Shown: positions 15,024-23,426 of the stretch, one piece after another
Numbering within the stretch: the stretch's first letter is position 1
Layout of the letters: each line of letters starts with the position of its first letter
NCBI RefSeq assembly: GCF_000374025.1
Contig: NZ_KB893177.1
Location: 1 to 64,000 of the forward strand
DNA length: 64,000 nucleotides
Source: Spirosoma panaciterrae DSM 21099
Lineage (GTDB): Bacteria; Bacteroidota; Bacteroidia; Cytophagales; Spirosomataceae
Reading direction: 5' to 3'
Position numbers and translations under genes: made by a program
Notes under the pieces: generated by a model
Seen by the model: the letters and a program-made list of their open reading frames with translations, nothing else
Told to the model about the DNA's origin: nothing
The model's database searches: none

Positions 15024-15782
15024 GTGGCTACCATTCAACATCTCTACACTTCTCGTACCCTATTCCGACGACTTGGCTGGTCGGCTCTACTGATCGGGCT
15101 TACCCAATCAGGGATAGCTCAATCCAGGGCAGTCTGGCCGTTACAGCCGGGTATCTATTTTCCGCAGGCACCACTTCCCGGTACATGGCGCAAGTCGGTC
15201 GGGGTTGTCTTTACAACCACACCCCCTGAGCTGACCGAAGAAATCCGGGTGAGTGTGCCCGCCATTGATTTTAATGTACAACGGGGGCTGTCGAAAAACT
15301 TCTTTCTGACCGGCCGCTTTCAAACCCAGTTTGTACAGAGCAACATTGGCCTGGGCTTTCGCTGGGTCAAACCGTTTACGAATCGGCTATTTATGTCGGC
15401 TGGCTACGATATAACCGGCTGGCTGGGGGCCTTACAAATCAAGGATGTATTTAGCAGTCAGGCCTTTGGTGTTGAAACCTTCCCGAACGTATCAGTCGGC
15501 TATAAACTCACCCGCGATCTTCGGTTTACGTTCCGAACCGAAGCCATTATAGACCTGTATTACCGTTCGCAGGTAGGCAACTTAGCGGTAGAGTATAATC
15601 GTCGGGCGGTGAATGGGGTGGCCTTTACGTTTATGCTCGAACAGCCTTTTTATCACCAGCGCCATGTGTCGGTGGGTATTCGGGGCGCGTATTCCAACTT
15701 CAACTGGCAACTCTGGTCGCTGTTCGACACGTTCGACCGTAATCTGTTTTATCCCCAACTAATTTTTGGCTTTATCCTGTGA
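15024..15782 (+). CDS. Outer-membrane beta-barrel protein
   Basis: A 252-aa protein with GTG start at 15024, an N-terminal signal region ending near GIAQS and then repeated amphipathic beta strands (FFLTGRFQTQFVQ, LFMSAGYDITGW, VSVGYKLT, FTFRTEAII) ending in a C-terminal hydrophobic residue (FGFIL). That pattern indicates a small outer-membrane barrel. The function is unknown. It is the first gene of a tightly packed four-gene operon, and its TGA overlaps the start of the next gene. Confidence 0.7.
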   Translation: MATIQHLYTSRTLFRRLGWSALLIGLTQSGIAQSRAVWPLQPGIYFPQAPLPGTWRKSVGVVFTTTPPELTEEIRVSVPAIDFNVQRGLSKNFFLTGRFQTQFVQSNIGLGFRWVKPFTNRLFMSAGYDITGWLGALQIKDVFSSQAFGVETFPNVSVGYKLTRDLRFTFRTEAIIDLYYRSQVGNLAVEYNRRAVNGVAFTFMLEQPFYHQRHVSVGIRGAYSNFNWQLWSLFDTFDRNLFYPQLIFGFIL

Positions 15783-17047
15783 AACCGATCATTTATAGCC
15801 TGCTAGCCTTGTTGCTGCTCGTCTCCCTGAGTTGTCGGAAGACCTATGAGGCTCCGGTCCCTTATGATTTTACCAATTTGCCCGGCTCTGGTCAGTTTGG
15901 AACGGCCGTTCGGTCGGTTACCGAGGGGGTTTATACCGTTTCGAATGGAGCCAGCGAATTTGGTGATCAGGTAGCTCTCAAATGGACGTATCTGCACAAC
16001 GGGGCTGATACCAGCTATTACTTATCGGTTTTCACCGGAAAGGATGCCGCCTATTTCAATCTGGAAGGCACTCCCCAAACAGATAGCCTGGTACTGGGCG
16101 GCTACTGGCGTAAACTGGTGAACGATCAGATTGGCCTGGTTCAGTTGACACTTCGGGTAAAACATCAGGGAAAATTACAGCTCTATAAAGGCAAGCTGGC
16201 CTCTGGCGATACCATGGTCATCGATGGACTGTACGGCGATAAGAACAGTTCTCTAAGCCATCCGATCACCTTTACATATAATCGTCCCCTCAATCCTCGC
16301 CCGTTTTCCATCATGGCACACCGGAGCGGGGGCCGTACCTCCGATTTGTTGCCTGCTTCCGAAAATTCGGTGGAAATCATCAAACTGGCGTCCCGGCTGG
16401 GGGCCACCGGCATTGAAGTGGATGTCCGCTATACGAAAGATGGGGTTCCGATTCTATATCACGACAACACGCTCAATCTGCGGCTTATTCAGAAGAATGG
16501 CCTGACAGGGCCTGTTGAGAACTATACCTATCAGCAATTAAGCACGTTTGTTCGGCTCATCAACGGTGAAAAAATACCCACCCTGGAAGAAGCCATGGAG
16601 ACGGTGGTGAACAATACGGCCCTGAACTTTGTCTGGCTCGACACCAAATACATTGGCCCAATGGACAAAGTGCAGGCGATCCAGCAAAAATATCGACAAA
16701 AGGCCCTTCAGATGGGGCGCGACCTGCGCATCATTATTGGATTGCCCAGTACTGAAGCGGTAGACTCCTACAAAGCCCTGGCCAACAAAGAAAATACGCC
16801 TATTCTGTGCGAACTGGATACAGCACTTACCCGCAGTCTGGGTGCACGGATCTGGGCCCCGCGCTGGACACTGGGCCCGCAAACGGCCGAGGTACAGGCC
16901 ATGAAAGCTGATGGCCTCACGGTTTTTGTCTGGACCCTCGATGAGCCTGAATTTATTCGGGAGTTTATCGGTCAGAATCAGTTCGACGGCATTCTCTCCA
17001 ATTACTCGCCCGTGGTCGCTTTTTATCACTATACCGAACAACCGTGA
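15779..17047 (+). CDS. Glycerophosphodiester phosphodiesterase lipoprotein
   Basis: A 422-aa lipoprotein: hydrophobic N-terminus with lipobox LVSLSC (Cys19). Residues about 25-175 form a non-catalytic beta-rich domain. The GDPD TIM barrel follows, with AHRSGG and SEN (catalytic His and the Glu/Asn pair), GIEVDVRYTKDG, YHD and, near the C-terminus, VFVWTLDEPE. The enzyme hydrolyses glycerophosphodiesters to glycerol-3-phosphate and an alcohol. The GTG start overlaps the previous stop (GTGA), as does the junction with the next gene, suggesting translational coupling with two barrel proteins and a phosphoesterase. Confidence 0.9.
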   Translation: MKPIIYSLLALLLLVSLSCRKTYEAPVPYDFTNLPGSGQFGTAVRSVTEGVYTVSNGASEFGDQVALKWTYLHNGADTSYYLSVFTGKDAAYFNLEGTPQTDSLVLGGYWRKLVNDQIGLVQLTLRVKHQGKLQLYKGKLASGDTMVIDGLYGDKNSSLSHPITFTYNRPLNPRPFSIMAHRSGGRTSDLLPASENSVEIIKLASRLGATGIEVDVRYTKDGVPILYHDNTLNLRLIQKNGLTGPVENYTYQQLSTFVRLINGEKIPTLEEAMETVVNNTALNFVWLDTKYIGPMDKVQAIQQKYRQKALQMGRDLRIIIGLPSTEAVDSYKALANKENTPILCELDTALTRSLGARIWAPRWTLGPQTAEVQAMKADGLTVFVWTLDEPEFIREFIGQNQFDGILSNYSPVVAFYHYTEQP

Positions 17048-17739
17048 GTATGCTACCTCTCCGTTTACAGACAATACGCTGGGTTGTTTTGTTTTTACTC
17101 CTAAGCCTGACCGCTCAGGCCCAGCGAATCCCGTCGGCTCGTCGGCAACGTCGGCTACAGGCTATAGAAGCCGATTCACTCATCGATACGCGTCGCGGTC
17201 CCTATACGCTGGTCGTAACGGCGGGTGGAGGCTTGTCGTATTATTCCACGCACCTGGGCGTACCTCAAACGATTGATGAGCCTCATCTGAGCCGATTTGG
17301 CACTCCATCGTCGCTGCGGGTGATGTGGTATCCCGATCATCGGCTGCGGGTAGGGCTCGAAACGGGCTGGACAACGATGTATAGTTATCGGGGGAAAGTA
17401 GCGGGCGACAATACACATGTGTATGTGTCGGCCGTTCCGATTCTGGTTGTTTTTTCGATGCCGTTGGGCTGGCTCACGGGTACCGATCGGAGCGTAGCCC
17501 GACGGATGGCGATAACCGCCGGAACGGGTTTATATGTCAATCACTCCCGGCTCGATTATCAGGGCACAGTGATGTCAAATACAAATAGTTTAGGCTGGAT
17601 GGCAGCCGCTTCATACACATATCCGATTGGCCGTCGTTTTCGAATAGCAGGGGAATTAAAATGGTTCGATGCCGTAGCGGTCGAGAACGCGGCCTTTACA
17701 GCCGAATTACAATTGGTGTGGCGGGCTTTCTCCTGGTAA
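17044..17739 (+). CDS. Outer-membrane beta-barrel protein
   Basis: A 231-aa protein with a signal peptide (VVLFLLLSLTAQAQ) and strand-turn-strand repeats such as YTLVVTAGGGLSYYS, RLRVGLETGWTTMYSY and FRIAGELKWFDAV, ending in an aromatic residue (WRAFSW), as in porin-like barrels of about 200 residues. The GTG at 17044 overlaps the preceding TGA; an ATG at 17050 is an alternative. The next gene's ATG directly follows its TAA. Confidence 0.7.
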   Translation: MSMLPLRLQTIRWVVLFLLLSLTAQAQRIPSARRQRRLQAIEADSLIDTRRGPYTLVVTAGGGLSYYSTHLGVPQTIDEPHLSRFGTPSSLRVMWYPDHRLRVGLETGWTTMYSYRGKVAGDNTHVYVSAVPILVVFSMPLGWLTGTDRSVARRMAITAGTGLYVNHSRLDYQGTVMSNTNSLGWMAAASYTYPIGRRFRIAGELKWFDAVAVENAAFTAELQLVWRAFSW

Positions 17740-18633
17740 ATGCATAAGGGTATGGAAACAGATACACGCAAACGGGATATTTTATTTTTGAGCGATACAC
17801 AGGCACCTATGTGGGTAGAACGTCTGGTATTGCGGACCCATCAGAACAAAAAAGCTACGCAGGTAATTTTCAACGAAATCCTGCGCATTCAGCCTGCCGT
17901 GCTTTATTGGCTGGGCGACATTGTTTCGCTGGGCTATCGGAACAACAAGTGGCGAATCATCGACCAGTTTCTGCTGAAATGTACGGAGGTCCGAACGGCT
18001 GTTTATGCCATCATGGGCAATCATGATGTGATGGGCCGCCCCCGAAAAGGGGCCCAAAACTTCCAGCAGCGCTTTCCCGATCATATTCATACAGGCTACG
18101 TGAAAGTAACGGATGCCATTGCTGTGGTCATGCTGAACTCTAATTTCGGCATCCTGTCGGCGGCCGACCTGGTCACTCAGCAAACGTGGTATCAACAAAC
18201 CCTGGAAGAGCTGGACAACGATCCATCGATCAAAGTGGTGATTGTAACCTGCCACCATGCCCCCTATTCCAACAGTAAACTGGTGGGGTCATCCAAGCTG
18301 GTGCAGCAACGGTTTGTGCCGCCTTACCTGCAATCACAAAAAGCCAAGCTGTTTATTACCGGCCATTCGCACGCGTTCGAACGGTATGAGTTCGACGGCA
18401 AAACCTTTCTGGTGATCGGAGGAGGTGGCGGTCTGCGTCAGCCTCTCAATACCTCATCCAGCCGACTACCCGATATAGCTGCCGACTATAAACCTCTGTT
18501 TCATTACCTGGCGGTTCAGCGGGAAGGCGATGGTCTATCGCTTACGTCGTATTGCCTGAACAAAGACCTTTCAGGCTTTTCGGAAGGGTACCACTTCGAA
18601 ATCCCGGCCGAAACCCCGTCGGTCTCATCCTGA
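17740..18633 (+). CDS. Calcineurin-like metallophosphoesterase
   Basis: A 297-aa protein with the metallophosphoesterase motifs in order: DTQ near residue 19 (replacing the usual DxH), GDIV near 58, GNHD near 92, CHH near 165 and GHSHAFER near 207. No signal peptide is visible, so a cytoplasmic location is likely. The absence of the first His (DTQ rather than DxH) may alter metal site 1. It closes the four-gene operon, with zero spacing after the barrel gene. The substrate is unknown; with GDPD in the operon a phospholipid head group or polymer is a plausible guess. Confidence 0.85.
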   Translation: MHKGMETDTRKRDILFLSDTQAPMWVERLVLRTHQNKKATQVIFNEILRIQPAVLYWLGDIVSLGYRNNKWRIIDQFLLKCTEVRTAVYAIMGNHDVMGRPRKGAQNFQQRFPDHIHTGYVKVTDAIAVVMLNSNFGILSAADLVTQQTWYQQTLEELDNDPSIKVVIVTCHHAPYSNSKLVGSSKLVQQRFVPPYLQSQKAKLFITGHSHAFERYEFDGKTFLVIGGGGGLRQPLNTSSSRLPDIAADYKPLFHYLAVQREGDGLSLTSYCLNKDLSGFSEGYHFEIPAETPSVSS

Positions 18634-18634
18634 C

Positions 18635-19402
18635 TTATTGCTCCTCTACGGTTCCAACGCCCAGCTCGGAGAAAAGCGTCTGCCAGTATTGGGTAACGGC
18701 CGGGTTGTTTTCTTTCACGGATGCGTTCGGCTCGAAGGGCAGGATCATGGTAATCTCCGGACTACCCAGTGTATACTTTTTGAGCTGTTCGGCATCCGCT
18801 TTAGCCCATTCGTCGGCCTGGGCGTTGTCTTTGGGTGGACTTACCTGAAAATCGCGTCGATTGGCGCCTTTTACGCTCTCGATCATGTCGCTGAGGTAAT
18901 ACACCTTCACGGTTGCGCCCGATTCATTGGCTTTGGCAATAACGGGCAGGCTAGCCCAGATGTCGGTTTCCTGGTTCGATGAGCCTACATTTTGCGCCAC
19001 CAACTGTTGCAATACACGCTGGCGGATCTGCGCTTTCTCGCGCGTGAGCGACAGATTGAATTCCGTTTCGGCTGCTTCACGATCGGTCGGGCTGGCGGCC
19101 GACACATCGTCCATTTCAGAACGAACGGTTAGGTTCAGGGCCCGGGCTTTGGAGGTATTCTCGTGGATAAAATACACTTCCAGTCTATCGCCCTTCTGCC
19201 GGATGTTCTGTTCGATGATGTCGGTCAGGGCCTGCTGGTATTTCTGACCAACAAACGCTTTATCGATGTTTACGCTGCGGGTTTTATCCAGAAAAATCAG
19301 CGTGTATATGGGCTCTGATGTAGTTGTTTTAGGCTTATCGCCATCGCCCGAGCAGGCCGTTAGCAATAAGGCGAATAAGCAAAACGCGATAATACGATTC
19401 AT
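18635..19402 (-). CDS. vWA-like lipoprotein
   Basis: A 255-aa lipoprotein with lipobox LLLTACS. The mature part begins with a strand and loop YTLIFLDKTRSV, the place where von Willebrand A domains carry DxSxS; here it is DKTRSV, so metal binding is uncertain. Later LEVYFIHEN and VKVYYLSDMIES fit the parallel strands of a vWA/Rossmann fold. It converges on the metallophosphoesterase gene with one base between stops, and shares orientation with the next minus-strand gene. Confidence 0.6.
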   Translation of the reverse strand: MNRIIAFCLFALLLTACSGDGDKPKTTTSEPIYTLIFLDKTRSVNIDKAFVGQKYQQALTDIIEQNIRQKGDRLEVYFIHENTSKARALNLTVRSEMDDVSAASPTDREAAETEFNLSLTREKAQIRQRVLQQLVAQNVGSSNQETDIWASLPVIAKANESGATVKVYYLSDMIESVKGANRRDFQVSPPKDNAQADEWAKADAEQLKKYTLGSPEITMILPFEPNASVKENNPAVTQYWQTLFSELGVGTVEEQ

Positions 19403-19437
19403 GGTGTTAGTGAACTTAGCCCTGGCTTGATGCTACT

Positions 19438-20418
19438 CTATCGGCCAGACTGAACAGGTGTTTCGTGTAATAAACCCTTCCGTAATGTGCTGTCGGCCGG
19501 GGTCTTATGATTCCAGTAATCCGTCTGGATTGTCTTTTGTAAAACTGCCCTGGAGGTCAGAAGGTTATCTTTTGTATCGTAGGTTTCTTCCCAGCCAACA
19601 ATTTTATGGGGAAAATCACGCTCAAAAATAATGATTAATGTCCGGTCGTCGGTCGGGTATTCGATGGTATAGGATTTCAGGTATTTACCCGGAAACAGCA
19701 CCCCTTCGTAATTGGCCAGCGTCGTTTTGGCTGGTAGCACCCCCACCGTTTTATGGCGCAGCCGGGCGGTCATGGTTCCGGCAATCAATCGGGTTTCGCC
19801 CGTTGGCAGTTTGTCGGGATTGATACGAATCTGGTTCCAGAGTTCGTCTTCGAGCCTGGTTTTTTCGAGCGTGTAGGCTTCATCAACCTCCTTTTCGAGA
19901 AAGGATTTTCCAATCACCTGATAGGCATTGTCGCGGTAATTGATCTGCTGATAATAATGGCCGTCCCACTCCTGCCCGGCCATACTCACTTTCAGCGTAT
20001 TTGGAAACAGGGCCGACCGACTGCCGCTTTTTTCAATCGGGGTAAAAACGGAAGTCGACAGCGCATACTCATAAAGTCCTGTGGCAAATGTTTTGAATAA
20101 GCTGGTTTTCAACACGGGAATCGTTCCTTCCGGCTGGTCGGCTTTTACCTGTCTGGCAGGATAGAAGTTTTCTGTCTGGAAGATCAGTGTGGCTTCGCCC
20201 GTATGGAGCGCCCCGCTTTTAGCCTGCTGGAGCCGATAGCTGTTCAGTTCAGCATTGTTCGTAAACCAGTAGTTGGTGAAAACCGTAGGTGCGGTTTCGG
20301 CTGGTTTCGCTGTTGTATCGGGTTCTTTCTGAAAAATGGTCGCTTTCATCGAGAAGGCAAAGACCACAGCCAGCATCAGAACAATCAGCAGGAAATTATT
20401 TATAATGAATTGGCGCAT
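19438..20418 (-). CDS. Membrane-anchored protein, 'septum inhibitor Maf'-labelled family
   Basis: A 326-aa protein with one N-terminal membrane helix (FLLIVLMLAVVFAF) and a large periplasmic domain. The sequence VFTNYWFTNNAELNSYRLQQ, then GEATLIFQTENF, resembles a conserved Bacteroidota family often mislabelled as septum formation inhibitor Maf; it has none of the Maf nucleotide-pyrophosphatase motifs. The function is unknown. It may be co-transcribed with the vWA-like lipoprotein 35 bp downstream. Confidence 0.65.
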   Translation of the reverse strand: MRQFIINNFLLIVLMLAVVFAFSMKATIFQKEPDTTAKPAETAPTVFTNYWFTNNAELNSYRLQQAKSGALHTGEATLIFQTENFYPARQVKADQPEGTIPVLKTSLFKTFATGLYEYALSTSVFTPIEKSGSRSALFPNTLKVSMAGQEWDGHYYQQINYRDNAYQVIGKSFLEKEVDEAYTLEKTRLEDELWNQIRINPDKLPTGETRLIAGTMTARLRHKTVGVLPAKTTLANYEGVLFPGKYLKSYTIEYPTDDRTLIIIFERDFPHKIVGWEETYDTKDNLLTSRAVLQKTIQTDYWNHKTPADSTLRKGLLHETPVQSGR

Positions 20419-20577
20419 ACTGTAAACAGGTGAATAGAACCTAAAGGGCGGCCCCGGCAGATTGTTTGATCTGTGTGAGTCATATCCACCCTACTTATGT
20501 GCGTTCTATTTGTCTGTGCAAAAGTCCGGCAGATTCGCTTATCTTACAACTGTTTATCAAAAACGATTTGCCCTGTC

Positions 20578-22206
20578 ATGATACAACCTTATACACGATT
20601 CCTCTTTTTTATCTATTACGCCTTATTTGTTACGCATTCGCTGATCGCGCAGGTCGAAAAGGCCCCGGCACGCCATGAGGGCGATGGCCCTTTCGGCAAA
20701 CTAATTATCCGGGGAGTTACGCTGGTCAACAGTACGGGGGCTCCGCCCGTTGGGCCAGTCGATATCGTGGTCGAGAAGAATCGAATTGTACAAATCAGGC
20801 AGGTGGGCTATCCAGGCGTACCGATCGATGCCAAGAATCGCCCCAAAGCCGACCCCGGCGATAAGGAACTGAACTGCGAAGGGATGTATCTGATGCCGGG
20901 CTTTGTGGATATGCATGGGCACATTGGCGGCCAGGCACAGGGAGCCAATGCCGAGTACGTGTTCAAACTCTGGCTGGGGCACGGCATTACCACCATCCGC
21001 GACCCATCGTGCGGCAACGGACTGGATTGGGTGCTGGAACACCGGGCAAAAAGTGACCGAAACGAGATTACGGCTCCCCGCATCAAAGCCTACACGGTAT
21101 TTGGGCAGGGCGCGAAAGAACCCATCAGCACACCCGAACAAGCCCGCACCTGGGTGCAGCAAAATGCTAAACGCGGAGCTGATGGGATTAAATTTTTCGG
21201 TGCCGAACCAGCCATTTTCCGGGCAGCTCTGGAAGAAAACAAAAAACTTGGTCTACGGTCGGCCTGCCACCACGCCCAGCTCGAAGTGGCCCGTATGAAC
21301 GCACTGGCCACGGCCAAAGCGGGCCTGACTTCCCTGGAACACTGGTATGGGCTCCCCGAAGCCCTCTTCGACGACAAGACCATACAGAATTACCCGGCTA
21401 CCTATAATTACAACAACGAGCAAAACCGATTTGAAGAAGCGGGTAACCTATGGCAGCAGGCCGCCAAGCCCGGTAGCGAGCGCTGGAACAAGGTGATGGA
21501 TGAACTGATTGCGCTCGATTTCACGCTCGATCCTACTTTCAACATCTACGAGGCCAACCGCGAACTGATGCTGGCCCGACGCGCCGAATGGCATGACGAC
21601 TATACCCTGCCAAGCCTGTGGCGATTTTACGGGCCCAGCCGAATTTCGCACGGGTCGTACTGGCACGCGTGGGGCACTGAGCAGGAAGTAGCCTGGAAGA
21701 AAAACTATCAGCTCTGGATGGAATTCATCAACGAATACAAAAATCGGGGGGGGCGCGTAACCACGGGTTCCGACTCCGGTTTTATTTACCAGCTTTACGG
21801 ATTTGCCTACATCCGCGAACTCGAACTTCTGCGCGAAGCGGGTTTCCATCCGCTCGAAGTGATTCGGGCTGCCACACTAAAAGGAGCCGAAGCCCTTGGC
21901 ATGGCCGATCAGATCGGCTCTGTTGAAGTTGGTAAACTGGCCGACTTTGTAATCATCGACCAGAATCCACTCGCCAACCTGAAAGTGTTATATGGCACCG
22001 GAGCCATTCACCTGAACGACAAAAACGAGGTTGAACGGATTGGGGGCGTTACGTACACGGTGAAAGATGGGGTTGTGTACGATGCTAAGAAACTGCTGGC
22101 CGATGTTCGGAAGATGGTTGCCGAGGCCAAGCAGAAAGAAAACTTCGAAATCTCCCAGCCCGGTGTTCCGGCCAAACCAGGAAAAGTATCGGGAGGTAAA
22201 AACTAA
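20578..22206 (+). CDS. Secreted amidohydrolase
   Basis: A 542-aa protein. Starting at the ATG 20578 gives a signal peptide (FLFFIYYALFVTHSLIAQ), so that start is preferred over in-frame starts further upstream. The amidohydrolase metal-binding motif PGFVDMHGHIG lies near residue 110; later conserved parts include ACHHAQ and GSDSGF (metal-ligand Asp) and the C-terminal ADFVIIDQNPL strand. Members of this family hydrolyse cyclic amides, dipeptides and related compounds in the periplasm. The precise substrate cannot be named. Confidence 0.85.
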   Translation: MIQPYTRFLFFIYYALFVTHSLIAQVEKAPARHEGDGPFGKLIIRGVTLVNSTGAPPVGPVDIVVEKNRIVQIRQVGYPGVPIDAKNRPKADPGDKELNCEGMYLMPGFVDMHGHIGGQAQGANAEYVFKLWLGHGITTIRDPSCGNGLDWVLEHRAKSDRNEITAPRIKAYTVFGQGAKEPISTPEQARTWVQQNAKRGADGIKFFGAEPAIFRAALEENKKLGLRSACHHAQLEVARMNALATAKAGLTSLEHWYGLPEALFDDKTIQNYPATYNYNNEQNRFEEAGNLWQQAAKPGSERWNKVMDELIALDFTLDPTFNIYEANRELMLARRAEWHDDYTLPSLWRFYGPSRISHGSYWHAWGTEQEVAWKKNYQLWMEFINEYKNRGGRVTTGSDSGFIYQLYGFAYIRELELLREAGFHPLEVIRAATLKGAEALGMADQIGSVEVGKLADFVIIDQNPLANLKVLYGTGAIHLNDKNEVERIGGVTYTVKDGVVYDAKKLLADVRKMVAEAKQKENFEISQPGVPAKPGKVSGGKN

Positions 22207-22269
22207 GAATTTATTTGAGCTGGTGCGGGCAGATTCTCAAATCTGCCCGCACCAGCTCAAATAAATTCT
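22206..22269. terminator. 30-bp perfect hairpin at amidohydrolase stop
   Basis: Arms 22206-22235 and 22240-22269 are perfect complements of 30 bp with the 4-nt loop ctca; the first base of the arm is the last base of the TAA stop. This is far longer than a normal intrinsic terminator, and there is no T-run immediately after it. It may stop or stabilise the transcript end, or be a mobile palindrome. Confidence 0.75.
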
Positions 22270-22392
22270 AAATGGCTAATTATATACAAACACCTGCCTA
22301 GAAACGACCCCGAAAAGTACCTATCCAGTTAATCCATTGATTTTTAGAGATTTACTCCACTTCTACTCCTTGTCGTATATATCGTTTATATA

Positions 22393-22866
22393 CTATCCTT
22401 CAGAGTAGCGAGTACCGCCAGGTACGAACCGTTTGATCTGCTGCGGCTTGACTAAGTTGAACTCTTTTTTATCAACTATCAAGTTGGTATCTCTGGTAAA
22501 ATTATGATTGAACTGTGGCAATAAGGTCCGTTGGATAGCAAGTAGAAAACGTGAATATGGAACAGGTTTAAGTAAAAAATCAACAACCATATCCAAATCA
22601 TAACAGGCAGCCGCCTGCTCAGCAGCACCAGCCAGAACAATAACCGGAGGAGCATTAACCAAACCTTCAAGTGACTTAATACCTGTTAGGTCGGGCAAAT
22701 CCAGATCCAATAGGATTAAATCGACAGAGCAATCCGTCAGTAGCTGGAAAGCTTCCATCGCTGTTGAGCACACGATCGGTGGATCAAATAGCGTAGTTTG
22801 CGCTAAAAAGGCAGTTAATTGATTCGCAATAATAGGATCGCTCTCAACAAGCAGACATGAGGACAT
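22393..22866 (-). CDS. Stand-alone receiver domain protein
   Basis: A 157-aa CheY-like receiver with no recognisable output domain. Acidic residues E8/D10, phosphoacceptor D54 (LILLDLDLPD) and Lys100 (FLLKPV) are in place. The switch Ser/Thr that normally follows strand 4 is alanine here (IVLAGA). About 45 residues of basic, unstructured tail follow, with KPQQIKRF. It is an orphan, with no kinase nearby, and could act by protein contact. Confidence 0.85.
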   Translation of the reverse strand: MSSCLLVESDPIIANQLTAFLAQTTLFDPPIVCSTAMEAFQLLTDCSVDLILLDLDLPDLTGIKSLEGLVNAPPVIVLAGAAEQAAACYDLDMVVDFLLKPVPYSRFLLAIQRTLLPQFNHNFTRDTNLIVDKKEFNLVKPQQIKRFVPGGTRYSEG

Positions 22867-23426
22867 ACAATATAACGTTAAGAGGAAAGTATCTTTTTAT
22901 CTTTTTCTCTATAAATATCGGGCCAAAGTACTCAGCCATATACATTAAATTACCCAAAAAGCACATATTTTAAACACAACAATAGACCATTATATAGTAT
23001 TTAGTGCATTTATTGCCTTTTTAGCATCTTTAGTTTCCGACTATACGAGTCTATTATTCTTTTCATTCATACAGGAAAGATCCTGTATAATTAAAACCCA
23101 TAAGTTCTTAAGCAGGGACGACACTATACACTGATTAAAAACACATTAGCTAACTCATAAAAAACTCCTGGCTATACAAATTTTTCCATATTCCCGCAAA
23201 GGGTAACTATAGCCTCACCGAACAGCCTATAAGTTATACTGTACAAAAATAGCCAATTGAAACTAAATACAAAATACAAGTGACATAATAAGTTATTTTT
23301 AACTAAATTAGCTAATAAACCTGCTGTCGTTCGCTGACAATATCAACGGCCTATGTTGCCTACTGTATCGAATACTTAATAGTAAGTTTATACGGATCAG
23401 TACGAATACCTGCTACGTGGATTAAC
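22867..23426. other. AT-rich intergenic region, no gene seen
   Basis: About 560 bp, clearly richer in A and T than its surroundings, with many stops in all frames. I see no tRNA, no clear terminator for the esterase gene and no convincing TTG/TAnnTTTG promoter for the receiver gene. It separates two minus-strand genes. Confidence 0.6.
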
